Positions 48,101-61,372 of a stretch of DNA of 64,000 nucleotides are shown here, in pieces; the first letter of the stretch is position 1; each line of letters begins with the position of its first letter. The stretch spans positions 10,009,463 to 10,073,462 of the forward strand of contig NC_036456.1 in NCBI RefSeq assembly GCF_002775205.1, given 5' to 3'. Made by a program: the position numbers and the translations under genes. The stretch is from Xiphophorus maculatus (lineage: Eukaryota; Chordata; Actinopteri; Cyprinodontiformes; Poeciliidae). The notes beneath the pieces are model-generated. The model saw only the letters and a list, made by a program, of their open reading frames with translations, was not told the origin of the DNA and searched no databases.

Positions 48101-51100
48101 ATCTTAAAAGGATAAAAAAAAAAGTCAAACTAATTTAAGAAGACTAAATGTTAAATCCTGGTGATGGAAATTATTATGTTTCCTTACAACCACAATTTTA
48201 GATCCCTGAATGTAAGAATCACCTGACGTGTTCCCTCTCCCTGGACCCGAAGGTGATTCTGGGCATGTCCCAGGCCAGGCAGAACTCCAGGCTGTTGAGC
48301 TTATGAGCCGGCACCGAGCAGCTCACCGCCAACGCAGCTGCTACCTTCTCTCCCTTCTGGGTTGGTGGGCTGGACCCTGCACAGATCAACAAGTGATGAA
48401 GGTGAATCAGACAATAAACAGCATCTCTGTCTAATTCAGCTCCTTTCATTGAGATGAAGATGATCATCTGACCTTTGATACCTTCATATATCCAGATTTG
48501 GGTCAGAAGAAATTACAACCGTAATATTGAATCTATCTCTATTGGGCGTATTTAAAAAATTTAAAAGACTCTTTCAATTCAAGGTATTTTTGCATCACAG
48601 CATAATAAAAAAAAAAGATCTGTTCTTTATGAGGTTCTAAAATGACTTAATTTCAAGCGTACAAAATAACTTTTCTTTATCAGATTAATCACTCCCTGTG
48701 TTTCCATGACTTGTTGAAGCACTTTTGGAAACGATAACTGCTTTGGTGCAGAGAGGAGTTTCTGGTTGAATCAAAGATTGCAATGTGCCCAAATCATAAC
48801 TCCTCCATGCTTGGTAAGAAGTCATTCCAGCTGTGGCTGTGACAAGAGTGGCGGCAATCTTGGCTTTGGTCTCATCTGTCCAAAGAACAATCCAAACACC
48901 GTCTCTCATCTCATCTAATAATAAAGAATTGATTTTGAATTTAAATAGAAAAGTAGATAAAAGAATATAAAAGTGAGATTTGCTTATTATAGTCTGTAAA
49001 ATATGAATGGTTGAAATTGAATGTATAATCTTGGCGTTACATATCGGCTGATGTTCACCTAGGTACGTTTAGGGGGTGATTAAATGTCACATAGTTGTTC
49101 TGGGCAGTTTTCACATGAAAACTGCCTTTTTTTTTTAATTCTCAGTTTTTTCTGCATTAAAAATACTGTAGTTTGGTTTGGTTCCCATTTACATGTTTCA
49201 GATGATCAGCTAGTAGATTAACCTGTGGGGGAGTCCAGTCGTCCGTCAGTGATCAAGTCGCTCCACAAACCGCTGCAGGTTCCTTTTGGACTGAAGGCCG
49301 TCTGATGGCTCACCTCCCTGTCAGCCTTTTGAAGTTAAAAACCCACAGTTTAATCTCTTAGAAATGGATATTTAGTAGAAAAACTATAAAGATGCTGACT
49401 AGCCATGGTGCAGTTACTTTTATCAAAATACACCTGTGACGATACATTTTTCTGGACGTTAAATTGTCTCAGAGATTATAGGGGTAAATGAGAATATTGT
49501 TGTTTTAAGACCATTTTCAACTAATGTAATGGTAAGGGCATAATAATGCAACAACACATTCTCAAAGATCACTGGAACTGGAAGACATTTTAAATATCGA
49601 AAGTAATTAAACAGAATACCAGAAACAGCGAATTAAATGAATTATGAAGTTTCTGCAAACAAAATTATCCTTCATAAAAAGGGCTAGATGAGACCAAAGC
49701 ACCAGAATGAAGACTTTTGTCATCCAGGATTTGGTAGGAAAAAAGAGAAAGAAAGGATGAAAACAATAAATCATGCAAATGGAAATTATTGAGCTCGTTT
49801 TAATTCATTGTGCGATTAATTTATTTCTCGCTTCTGACAACATAAATGACGTGAACCTGCTCTCGCGCTGCGATGCACAGGGTGTAGGGGTTCGCTGCGG
49901 TGCAGTGGTGCAGCAGGACTCCGGACACCGCCTCCCCGTCCTTCTCCAGGTGGAACGGCTCATTCCAGTGGCCGCCGCTCTTGTCGTCCTTGTGTCCCGA
50001 CCCGTTGACCATTGTAAACATGATGGAGACATCCAGAGCGTAGTCATTCTTGTTCTCTATGTCCCACACAAATACTGCCGCTGGGAGACTCGAGTCCTGA
50101 GGAGAAGCAACGATACTCAACGGGTTTCTTCAGACATAAAAAAAAAAAACTTACAGAAAAAAAAAAAACAACAACTCTTGTGTACAAAAAAAGCTTTAGA
50201 ACTATAAATCTGTTTTTGGTGTGGTGGAAAATGTAATTTCAGACTGATATTTTATAACTTTATTTATCTGATGGTTATATTATGTTTTTCCTTTTCTTTC
50301 TGTCTGTGCGCCACACCCAAGGTTAGCTATTGTTTTCCACAGCTGCAAAAAGGAGCCAGACTGTCTCGTGTGTTTATGATTCTTTGTTCTGGGTATAAAA
50401 ATGATGTGTTGACTGTCTGGCAAAGCCTCTCACTTTAACCGGATCAAGATTCTGTAAGCTCTCATACCATGGACATGGTATTAATAAACCTGACAGAGTG
50501 ATTTTCACCTCAGAGGGTAAAGGTCATGGAGGAGATTTATGACAAGTTTGGGCTGAAGTTGTTAGAGCGCCAAATATTTTTTATCAACAACGTAGATGAA
50601 GATGTGTTAAAAGCCTTCAAATAAACTCAGCTGTTACTGAGGGATATAAAGGATTTCAATGTTTAATCTGAGCTAATGTATTCAAGGTGAAGGGTAGAAC
50701 GTCCTCTGTTAAGTACAAACTGGCTTTGTCAAAAATAACCAGAGCCACAGTAATTCAGTCCAGAATTTCATTATTGTTTTTGTGATTTTGTTTATTATTT
50801 AGAAATATTTCCTCAGAATTTTGTGACATTTGCACTTACAGAAAATAGGACTAAATATGACTTCTTTTTATTTTTTTACTGGCTATATCGATCACAAACT
50901 ATAATTTGACATCAAGTTAAGGCTGACGGAGCAGTGCAGTAGAAGTAAAAATAATGCCAATTACCACTGCTGACAGTCACTTAATATTTTTGACAAAGTT
51001 TGTTGAAACTTTTGCAATAAATTCCCAGTTATGTGTTAGCGTGAAAAAATATGCTAACAGGGATCTGTTCGTTTTTTTTGCAAATGAATAAATAAAGAAA

Positions 51101-54100
51101 ACCTTTTAATGGGTGTCCTGTAGTCTAACGTCCTGTTACGTTGAGGGCCATTTCTGATGGCCATTCTTCAAAATGGGAAAAACAAAAGAACTCCAAGTGA
51201 GGCAGATGGCCATTGAATTTCATAAGTAAAGAAATGACCGTGAGAAATGTGCTGCTTGTCTGAACTTGCTTACATCCTCGGTCTTAAATGTTTCAATTAT
51301 CTCTCACGCCAACTCATTGGAGCCTTTTTCTCTTCCAGAGGCTCTGGGAGCCTTTATATGGTTCACGGCTTTATGATATCTTTAAAATACCACGATAATC
51401 TGGTGGACTTCATGTTGTAATTGCGTCTAAAACAGGAAATCGATCCAAAATGTCTGACCAAAGGGGAATCTCTCAATATGTGTGCCAACCTTGTATAATA
51501 GTAAATTGTTAATATGAGAAGACTAAGTGCTTTCCCACTGAGTAAAGAAGAACATACAGTATTAACAGTGGGGGCATCAACAACTGAGGGAATTATTACA
51601 CAACTTTATATTCCCAGAAAGATCTTGTCAGAATTTGTGTAAAAGACGCATTTTTATGGCTGAGAGTGCAGTCAGAGAAACGTCACCGACCTGGTAGTCA
51701 TGAGGGATGACGGGGGATATCTGCCGACAGGTGAGGGTGACGTTCTGACCCGGCAGCTGGTACACGGTCCAAGCGCGGGGGTACAAGGCGTGATAGAAGG
51801 CGTACTCTCCGCAGTAGCCCCAGTTCCAGCCTTGCAGCGTGGGCGGACGCTCCACGGACAGAACCTGCTGGTAAACCGTTTGTCCTCCGCGGCGCAAACA
51901 CACAGTGAACTGCAACAGGAGAAGAAGATGCTCAACTATGCTGACGAGTAAGATGTAATGATCAGCTTTACAGACACACTTCTGAAGTCAAGTCTGCCTC
52001 CAGCGGATTCTTAAATACCAACAATAGTGATTGGGAAAGAAGCAAGTTTTTCTCACCCTTACCTGAAAACTGAATCTAGGAAATTCCTAGAAAAAGTTTT
52101 TCAGTCCATAATTACTGTGCCTATAAAGATGGCATCTCATTAAATAACTGTGTGCAACAAATTTACAATAAATTAAACCTGACTCAGTGACTGCATTTAC
52201 AAATTAGTCTAGATTCATTGCACTTTAACTAAACAACAAATCTTTTTTTTACACAGTCTGAACGGATCTAAAGATATAACACACAGACGCACTGAACAGC
52301 CTTTTACTTGTCAATACAAAGTTCTGATCAAGATTTTCCTTCTACAAGGAATTTAGCAAACTATTTTATGTAAATGTTTAGAATTTTTCTGCAGGACAAT
52401 TCACCACTGCAAACATCGATGTGCATCATTGGTTGGCTTTCCAGCAAAGATCTGACCAGTACACCACAGGGAACAATATGAACATTTTTATCGCTCTGTT
52501 GTTCACAGTGTAGCTCAAGTATAATGATATTAGAAGAAATATTATCAGTCTATCTGCCAAGATAGCTGCCACTAGCTACCTCAGTGTGTTACAGTGTTAC
52601 ATAAGATGATTAGTGGCATTCCTTTAGTTTCTACAACCAACAACTGGAAGTTTATCTAAACATGTGAATTTGTAAAGGTCTAGCAGCCTTCATTTGGCAA
52701 GCGGACTCCATGAAAACAGGGAGTGACTCTATGCTCAACACAGCTGGGAAAAAATAAATAAATCTACTCACAGTGTCTCACTGAAAGTGTGACACTGTGA
52801 GTAGACTTTGGCGTTTCTGAACGCAGCCCACGCCTGGTATGGGTGGGCTGCCTAAAGTGTGCACTGTGTCTCACCGGCTGGTTGCTGCTCACTCCTGGTA
52901 AGACTGAAAGAAAGCTGTCACACTTTTCCCTTACTCACAAGAAAGTCAAACTGAGCTGTTGAGAAATATTTCCAGCCTTAATAAACACCAACAGTCATGG
53001 TGGGAAGCTACACAAGCCCTGCCCATCACTCTTATTAGCCATTATACAAGTAAAGATGGCAAGGTTGGGCAACATGTCTGTTGTTACGTCAGAGTGTGAG
53101 CTTCTTGTACTGTTGTACTGTTATTATTCCATAAAAACCATGTCGTCCTGTGTTTATTCTAGTCTACTACAAAAGCAAAAGAAGGCCCATTTTCCTTGCA
53201 TTCCCAGTCAGATGCCCCATCATAATGACAAAGCAAACTCTAATAAAAGACTTTTGGGTTATGAGGTACCTGGTTGGCTATGACGGTTTTGTAGTGGTAC
53301 ATCCCAGGGTTTAGTTGCCATCTGCAGAACTCCCCCCTCCAACCTCTTGTAATGGTGCCGCCTCCGATACCGCCGAGAGGAGCACCTGAACGTGCCAGCA
53401 GAAAGAGGAGAGTGATGTCAAAGAAAGGATGAATGGATGAGCTCACTCCTGGCTAATCCCAACTCTATGAAAACATGAAGATTTACATAAGCTTAGTCCA
53501 GCTCTGCAGAATAACTAAAAAGTAATTCCAGTCGAGCCTAAAACAAATCCAGCGAGTTTTGTCTAATGATTTATTGACCTCCTACTATTATTGGCAACCC
53601 TGGTGAATATGTTTCCAAAAGGTTTTGGATAAATAGTAGTTATCCACTCTACGCTGCAGTTCTCCAACATTGAGCTCTGAATACATTTTTGTATTTCCTT
53701 AACCATCCTCACAAATTTAGGCCAGTAACCATGTCCTAAACCAAGCACACTGACACTTATTAAATGGTGAGATATATCGTCTTTCTGCTTTTGGAGAGTG
53801 CATCAAAGAAATTTACCTCTGTGTTGTGCCAACAGAAACGTAGATTTACATTTGTCTCCTGTGATTTGTTAGGAATAACAACAATTGTGGCACCTTTTAT
53901 TTTGATAAAACAAATAACCCTTAACCACTGAATAAACCTACTTAAAGTCAGTGTAGATTTAGAGATTAAGCTACTGCAATAAAAGACGTGTTTATTGAAT
54001 TTTAATCCTTAAAGTCCAACATGAACTGTTACATTTTTTTTTCTTTCCCAGACCAATACTGCCTTCATCAGAGACACTGTTCCCTTTATTATTGCACTCA

Positions 54101-57100
54101 CCTCTACTGAAGGCAAAGCATTTCTTTGTGATCTGCTATAGCAGTTGTCTTATAAAAACCCCCAAAAAGAAATAACTATTCTTCTCTATAACTGAATCAA
54201 ACTAACCATATATTTGCCGTAGAGGCAGAGCTCGAAACATATCGATGAATGGAGCCTTCTTCTCCACTTGAGTCTTCTTGTACCACCATTTGAGATACCT
54301 GGAAAACATGCAGAGGAAAGTTAAGTTGTGAAAACTTTGCACTTTCACTTTAAGCGAGGAAGATGAGTCAATTGATTCTTCTTTGGCCGATTTATTAGAA
54401 GAATGAGGAGGCGCAATGCCGGGAAAGAAAGGCAATGAATTAAACATTTTATACAATTTTATGACATGTCAACAAGATTACAACAGCGGGTTGGTCCATA
54501 AGATGATCAATGCCTTACTACACAATTCAGCTCGATTCTCATCTCCCTTCACAGCTCTGTCTTAGGTTTCTCCCATATACGTGGATTCCTCCGGTGGAAT
54601 TTCAACCGGGTCTACCAATGAGCAGAAGGTGAAGTTGTGAACCATTATGATGATTTTTGTTGCTGTTTTAGGATTGTAATCTGTCAGTAGTTTTAGCGAA
54701 AGCAGTGAAGGAAGTGAATAAAGCCGTTTAGTCCGTGTTAGCCACGCTTCCAGATACTGAATTGACATTAACATTTGCACCGTCTCTCTTTGCAGTGAAG
54801 GACGTTTGTTTACAGGGCAGGCAATTTCAGGCAAGCTTCATAGCATCAAGCTGGCGCATTACATACGTCACAGCCAAACGTTTAAAGTTTCAAACTTCAA
54901 CCGAGGCCACGCCTCCAGGAAGAAATTGTTTCTAATATAGTTAGTTTAGCTGTCCTACATAGTCACATCGTTGACACACTGCATGTCAATTCTGATTATC
55001 TCGACATTATTCTTAATAATGTGTTTCTCACACACCTCTAATAGACGAATCTTAAGTTAAAGAGTCAAATTTGATGCGTCTAGATGTGTGTGTTCCACAT
55101 AAACATAAGTGTTTATGGCTCAGCTGTGTGTTATCTCAGCTATATGACCTCGCCGTCTTCCAGTGCAAAGAGATAACTGCAGCTGCATGAGATAACATCT
55201 CCACGGCAGAGCCTGACCGGTTACCCTGCTCTGACTGTTCCAGACGAGTATTCGTACCCCTCCACAGAAAGCCTCCTCCTTAAATTGACAATTTTTCTAC
55301 CTTAACATGTCGAAATATAAAAAAAGTGAATAACATGAGTAGTTTAAACAAAAGCAGTATATTTTACTTTTAAAAGCCCCAAACTGGTAATAAACAAACA
55401 CATTTTCTCCCAGCTTGTTCTTGTTTCTCAGCTCTCTGCAGCTACAGGAGTTTCCAGGCCTTTAGCACTCTCAGCCAAAGCAGGACACAAACACACACAC
55501 AGGGAGAGAGAGAGAAAATAGAGGGAATTGTGCAACTACACAAAGGATGGACTTGTAAAACGAGGTCAGCACACTCACAGTCTCAGGTCTACTTCATCTG
55601 AGTGCTGTTAATAGTGTGCTCGCAAACGTGTGTGTCTAGGCGTGACGCGGGGTTGCCCAGTCAAATATTAATTAGGCAATGTAACAAACCCGTTCAAGCT
55701 GCTTGCAGTGCCCGGAGCGGAGTCAATAATCTGTTTATGCTCCGAGCTCCGAATGGAAACGCGACGGATTTTCTGTTAATATGCAAAAAAAAAAAGAAAA
55801 GCAGCATAAGGCTGTGTCTGTTGTTGTACAGTGGGGTTTTCTAATACAGGAAATACGCTCAGCACTGCTGATGTGCCGAACTAACAGCCCACAATCCATC
55901 TAACCTACATTTTTCAGCCGACACAATTCCCCATTTGTGTTTTGTTCTGAAAGATCAACAAAGGATTAGCAGCTTTATTACACTTTTACAACACATCTCT
56001 TCTTGCCGTAGGGTATGTCTTTTACAGCTTTGCACATCTAAAGACTGATTGTTTTTGACCTCTTTTTTTTTTACAAAACATCTCATCATCTGTCCGATTG
56101 AAAGGAGGAAACTACCTGAACATAAACTTTCAAGTTTTACTACAGGCTTACGTCTGTTTTAAGGCCTCTAAGTTCCTCACAGAATAGCTGAAATTATACT
56201 GAAATTACATAACACAAAAGTGGCTTCTGGTCACTGATTACATAACTTTTCAAGACAAATTGTTCTGCAGAATTTTACTTTAGGGCATCAAACAAGAGGG
56301 GCTGAACAGAAATGCTCATCATTTCGACTCAAGATAAAATTCTCAATGAGTTCAACAAATATGAACACTTCAGCCAGGCTTGGCAAATCTGCTGACAATG
56401 AAGGTCTGACATCAGCAACCAGCTGTGAACAATACCGTCGCATAAAGAAAGCTCAGGCTGTACTGAGGCCGAGATGAATGGAGTCGACCGAAGCGTGTCA
56501 TTTGAAGCCACTGCGGGCTCAGACTATTGTCAGGACACTGCTGTTTGCGGCCCAGCTGAAATGCAAACAATGGTCCTCGACCCAGTCCAGATATGTGAAC
56601 ACGGTGCCAACCTTAGACCCAACCCAGGTGAGCTTTGCTTTGGCTGCCAGCTTGCTGAAAACTCCCAGTAACCATATCTGTAAAAAAAAATCAACAGTAT
56701 TGACTGCAAGTCTAGATATTCTGAAACACTGAGCTGGAGGCGGTGTGCTCTCTGAGCAAAGTTTATTCAGCGCACCAGTTATGATGCCATAAATCTTTGC
56801 AATAATTAACAAAAGCTGCCATGGCAACAGGGCCGACTGAGGCACACCCTGTATGAAGTCTTCAAGCATCACTGTACGCTTTCTATGTGGTCCGAAGTGA
56901 CCGTATGAACTGGTTTTTAGGGAACTCGTAGGATCTCAGCGAAGCACAAATAAAGAACTGAAACAACTTCATTGTGTTCGCTCCCAAAGTAAGGGAGCGG
57001 TACATCATATTACGTTTGTAAGCACAACGCTGACATATTTTGTAGAGAAGATGGCTGATGAAAACATGAAGCTTTGCTCGAGTCACATGTTCAGCATACA

Positions 57101-58073
57101 TTTGATTGGAGCAAGTAAAGGCTGCATGGTGGGCTGCTCGAAAGCTGCTGAATATGCTTACTTTGGACGATCGAGAGCATTCATACTGGGGTATTTTTAT
57201 CTATGCAGCGCCCTGAAAATCTATTTATACCCACGGAACCTTTTTCACATATCATCAGAACTTAAAATACCGTTTGTTCACTAATGGATGTTCTATGAAA
57301 TACACATTATTTACTAATTAGGTGACGTCTGAAGGCAAATATTTGCACTGGCTTATATTTAAGGATATCTGAGTAGAAGAGGGGGTTGGGATTGTACATA
57401 AGTGCACTCCAAACATTTTTAGAAAATTAAGCATAACTTATTTTCCTTTCACTTGCATTGCTTTGTGTTGATCTGTCTCCTTAAAGAAATAAGAGACCAC
57501 TGCTGTTTCTTGTATCTTGATATATAAGGATCATACAAGGACTCCAAAGCTTCTCTTTCAACAGGACCAAAATGCAACATCCAGAAAGTAACTTTAAAAT
57601 GACATTGTTAGGATCCTTTACTGCAGGAGAGGCTTTGCATTTACTTAGAGAACAACTAAACACTATGATCTTTGGACTTGTAGCTGACCTAGATTCCGTA
57701 GTTGGAAATATTTCTTCCGAGCAAATGTCACTGGTGCTCCATTACAAAGGAAAACACCAAAATGGCAAGGATTGCTGCTAGTTTTATACCAAGACTGTGT
57801 AGGCATCTTATTAGAAGAGCTTCTGAACACTGGTTTAACATGTTTTGTTTTTGTATTTTAAATGATCTCTGTGTCTTACCTGATTCCCAGGCCGATGTGA
57901 TCCATAACATTGGACAGCGAGACATCTTTGGCCTGAAAGGGCTTCCTCTTCTCCTTGAATTCGTGCGCCAGACAGATCCGCCACCCCTCTTTGGGCACCC
58001 CTTGTCCCATTTCCTTAGAGACGCATCTGCTCATGAGGTCCGCTGTGGACTTCTCGCCCCACTCCGAGGTCAT
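42108..58073 (-). CDS. gba2: Non-lysosomal glucosylceramidase GBA2 (GH116), complete
   Basis: GBA2 cleaves glucosylceramide to glucose and ceramide at the cytosolic face of ER, Golgi and plasma membranes. Coding exons: 57880-58073, 54207-54298, 53270-53385, 51691-51909, 49857-50096, 49223-49325, 48223-48376, 47571-47696, 46575-46759, 46334-46438, 46093-46200, 45748-45899, 44917-45023, 44645-44787, 44359-44474, 43482-43673, 42108-42338. All are GT-AG and in phase, 2583 bp, 860 residues (human about 927, with a longer N-terminus). The N-terminal beta domain covers about 1-400, with WRICLAHEF and [14 protein letters not shown]. The (alpha/alpha) catalytic domain follows, with likely nucleophile E428 in FNELY and acid/base D580 in VYRD. 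The start is the first ATG after an in-frame stop. Introns hold no other gene; the largest is 54299-57879. Exon 17 alone lies in the duplication. Confidence 0.97.
43781..43823. repeat. Perfect 18-bp hairpin in GBA2 intron 15
   Basis: TCCAGGGATATGAATGTT and its exact inverse AACATTCATATCCCTGGA are separated by 7 bp. It lies about 100 bp upstream of exon 16 in transcript order. It may be the remains of a small MITE. Confidence 0.85.
45713..45732. repeat. Short CA microsatellite in GBA2 intron 12
   Basis: About ten CA units, close to the donor of exon 12. Confidence 0.85.
46575..46759 (-). CDS. gba2: GBA2 exon 9, carries the catalytic nucleophile
   Basis: This exon encodes [20 protein letters not shown] onward. 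The Glu in FNELY is the expected GH116 nucleophile (E527 in human GBA2, from memory). Splice acceptor GTCCCAG and donor AAG|GTAGGC are intact. The following block [14 protein letters not shown] is unlike human and is probably a surface loop. Confidence 0.9.
52764..52804. repeat. Inverted repeat in GBA2 intron 3
   Basis: CTACTCACAGTGTC pairs perfectly with GACACTGTGAGTAG across a 13-bp spacer that itself pairs at most positions, giving a nearly continuous hairpin of about 41 bp. Confidence 0.85.
54299..57879. other. GBA2 first coding intron, no other feature
   Basis: Between coding exons 1 and 2 of GBA2. I saw no exon, RNA gene or clear mobile element in it. Short frames on both strands lack any recognisable protein. 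Confidence 0.5.
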
Positions 58074-58090
58074 ATCTGCACAACTTTTCA

Positions 58091-58698
58091 CCTAAAGGAG
58101 CTGGAAAAACGTGGTGAATGGGATTTATACACAGAGAGCGGCCACCACCTTTAGTAAACTGAACAAGCTCAGTGAGGGTTTTCACCACAGAGGTATAAGG
58201 TGTTACAGGTATCTCTCCACTGGAACTAATACACTGGATTGGATGAGTCAAAGGGGGCGACCTGATGGACTCTTGATATATGAGCAGGAAATAGTTTGTT
58301 CTTCAGGGTGGAGGCTCTGGTGCCATATTTCTGCTACAGCAGTGGGAGCATCTCAGTGGGCTTTCCAGTGTGGATTTGCCCCTTCTTCAGGAAGTGCTGA
58401 AGAACCTTCTGTTGATTAGCATGAGCTCCTGCAGCACGATAAACAGAGTAAAACGACACGTTTAACGACAAAACACGAATTAATGTATACAGAAAGCCTT
58501 ATGGAGGGATTATTTCTCAGCAAGCATCTCTAGAATTGCAACACGTCTACATTTGACAAATTACTGCCAGCAATTTTTTACCTCCTTAGTCAACAAGTAT
58601 TAGCTGGAAACATCCATTTGCTTTGAGGATAAGGTACAGCGAAACCCGAGGCAGCCTGCTAGCCACAACAAATTGTCTGTATTTGTTTAGAAAATACC
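58091..58698 (-). other. gba2: Probable GBA2 5' UTR intron
   Basis: Eighteen bases upstream of the start codon the minus strand has CTCCTTTAG, an acceptor. Further up, TAACTCAG|GTATTTTC at 58698 is a good donor preceded by a GC-rich stretch to about 58870 that would be a first non-coding exon. Both signals are consensus-like, but transcript support is needed. Confidence 0.45.
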
Positions 58699-58699
58699 T

Positions 58700-60793
58700 G
58701 AGTTACAGCGTCAACGCGACATAGCGGAAAGCCGACCTCTCTAAAGAGGCTGTAGCTGTTTTCAGGGAGGAGCTCAGCATGTAAATCCTCTACTGGCGGC
58801 GCGGGAGCTCATTTTTACCCGCGCCTTGACTTGCAGGGACGGGCTTCCCTTGAAACGGCTGGAAAACCTTTCGTTTCACCGTCATATACGTTCAACTTGC
58901 ACATTCAATACATGTGTCGCAGCATATCGAGGAGTTTTAAAGTAACCATTGAAAAAATGTCATAGAAGTAAACTGTGCCTGACAAATTTGACTCTGGAGA
59001 TAGGAGCAAAAATATATATATAAAAGGATGCGCTTGTACCATTTTAACAACAAAAGAGAGACAGAGGTTAGGTATTTTCCAATTTGTCGTACTTTACAGC
59101 TGTATAAAGTATGTTTAATTAATTTGTAAGTCAGTTTGTATGAATGTTCTTCCGTTTAATTAGAACGTTGTCATCAGCATTCTGCCATTGTCGCCCTGCA
59201 ACTGCCCCTGCAACTGCCCCGTAGTAATTTGGTGCATGTCTGATATAGCAAGCTGTTTGTATATTTAATCGAAATCCGGGATTTTGACTAAAGCCCATGT
59301 GATTTGGGTTAAGACTGATGACGAGCCCGTGAGACGAGTTTTCCGCTAGACTTTAGACAGGAGCAGATTTACGAGACTAGCACACAACAGCTTTAAGGTT
59401 TTCATAACTCACAAATTCAGTGGAAGGTTAAAACCTAATCAGCAGTTCCTCACAAGAGAAGAGTGTTCATATTCAGTTTTTTTTTTTCCTTTTGCAACCA
59501 CAAACTTAACGATTCAGAGTGGAAGTGGAAGGAAATGAAAGCCTGAAACTCTGGTGTGTTGTATTGTACTGTACTTTATTATGATTAGCCCCCTGAGCCA
59601 ATACCTTTTAGAACCAAGTAGGCCTATGCTTTGCTGCACTTTACAGGTTGGAAAGTTTTGGGGAATATTTCTATCAACTTTACATATTTAGACACTGATA
59701 TTTCACCCTCATTCTTCTTTGTAAAATAACTAACCTCAAACTGCTTCTCGCCTCAATGGTGCACTGTCATGATATTCACAGCCTGGCCAGTGGAAGCGGA
59801 AAGGGAGCAGAGGCCCATGCCATCCCCTGAGGACATGACGCCCTGGGTGGCTGCATGTCATCAGAAACTTCTCCTGCTTGGCATACATTCTCAATTGAAA
59901 TTAGGATTTGGAAATTGGGAAATTAGGAGACTTGGACTAGGCCATTATAACATAACTTGTGCTTTGGTCTAAACATTCTTATGTTGTGTTGGAGTCATTG
60001 CTCAGCTTAAAGGTGAACCTCATATCCAGTTTAATGTTTCTTATTGCAGCCTCTAATAAGTTTTACCCTGCATTTAGCTCCATCCCATAGTTTCACTTCT
60101 GTGTCCCTACTGCTGACAAATAGCGTAGACATAATTATTGTGATCAATTATGTCACTTTACGTCGATGACAAATGGCGCTTTCTGATATTCGTCGTCCTA
60201 CAAACAACGTGGCCGACACATAAACTTTCCCTGTGAATATGTTTTTTTCTTTTAACTATTCAATTTAAAATATATAACACAGTCAATATAATTTGTGTTT
60301 TAAAGCAACCACTATTTTTAAGAAAATGACTTGTATTTTTGTACTTTTCTAAATATTAGAGAGGTTTTATTTTCCCATGGTTTGTGATTTTGTGCGCAGG
60401 AGCGGAAGTGGACGACATCCATTTTTTTTTCCAGTTTTGTTTACTGTAGCTTCGGTGATAGCAAGGTGGGAGAGCTATGTTTAGTTTATCCAAAGACACA
60501 GTTAAATTGTCTTAATGTGTCTAAAGAAGTAATTTTAGGCACTCTCTTGACTTAAGAACCTTAAAAGTCTTACTGCAAGGTCGCTTGACGTTGAGGTATG
60601 TAAATACGACTTGCTGTATAACCAACAAAGTCCAGCAAAAAAAATTGAGACCGAAGAAGTTAACTTCTTCACACTGACTGGAGAGTCACAGGCTCGTAAA
60701 CAGTGTTGTAGTTTATGTTCAGCCGTCTCTAGTTTTTCTTTTTAAGCGTTTGGAGATGTGTTGAGGTAGCGTTGGTTTTGTCCAGCGGCCCAG
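58700..60793. promoter_or_regulatory. Shared intergenic region between GBA2 and RGP1
   Basis: The two genes diverge from here. The GBA2 side is a GC-rich, CpG-containing patch at about 58780-58860. The RGP1 side has CGGAAGTGG (ETS-type) at 60403-60411, a likely first non-coding exon ending GCAAG|GTGGGAG at 60465, and an acceptor TTTGTCCAG just before the start codon. No TATA box is evident at either end. The middle (about 58900-60350) is AT-rich and featureless. Confidence 0.45.
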
Positions 60794-61326
60794 ATGATCG
60801 AGGTGGTGGCCTCCATGGCCCGGGGCCCCGTGTTCCTGGCCGGGGAGCTCCTGGAGTGCCTCATAACCTTCACTAACCCGATGTCTCACCTCTCCACCTC
60901 GGCCAGCAGGTACGATTTTTCTCCTGTGGGATTATATATACAGTACAGACCAAAAGTTTGGACACACCTTTCTAATTCAATGGGTTTTCTTTATTTTCAT
61001 GACTATTTATAAGGCAAGAAATCCCACTTATTAACCTGACAGGGCACACCTATGAAGTGAAAACCATTTCAGGTGACGACCTCTTGAAGCTCATCAAGAA
61101 AATGCAGAGTGTGTGCAAAGCAGTAATCACAGCAAAAGGTTGCTACTTTGAAGAAACTAGAATATAAGGGCTATTTTCAGTTGTTTTACACTTTTTTGTT
61201 TAGTGCAAATTTCCACATGTGTTATTCATAGTTTTGATGCCTTCAGTGTGAATCTACAATGTCAATAGTCATGAAAATAAAGGAAACTCATTGAATTAAA
61301 AGGTGTGTCCAAACTTTTGGTCTGTA

Positions 61327-61372
<46 letters not shown>

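Noticed and set aside
48685-48909. Minus-strand frame between GBA2 exons 6 and 7
   Set aside because: It resembles non-coding repeat sequence and does not splice in phase with GBA2. Exons 6 and 7 join correctly without it.
54562-54834. Minus-strand 90-residue frame in GBA2 intron 1
   Set aside because: No recognisable domain, no splice partners, and it lies wholly inside a long intron.
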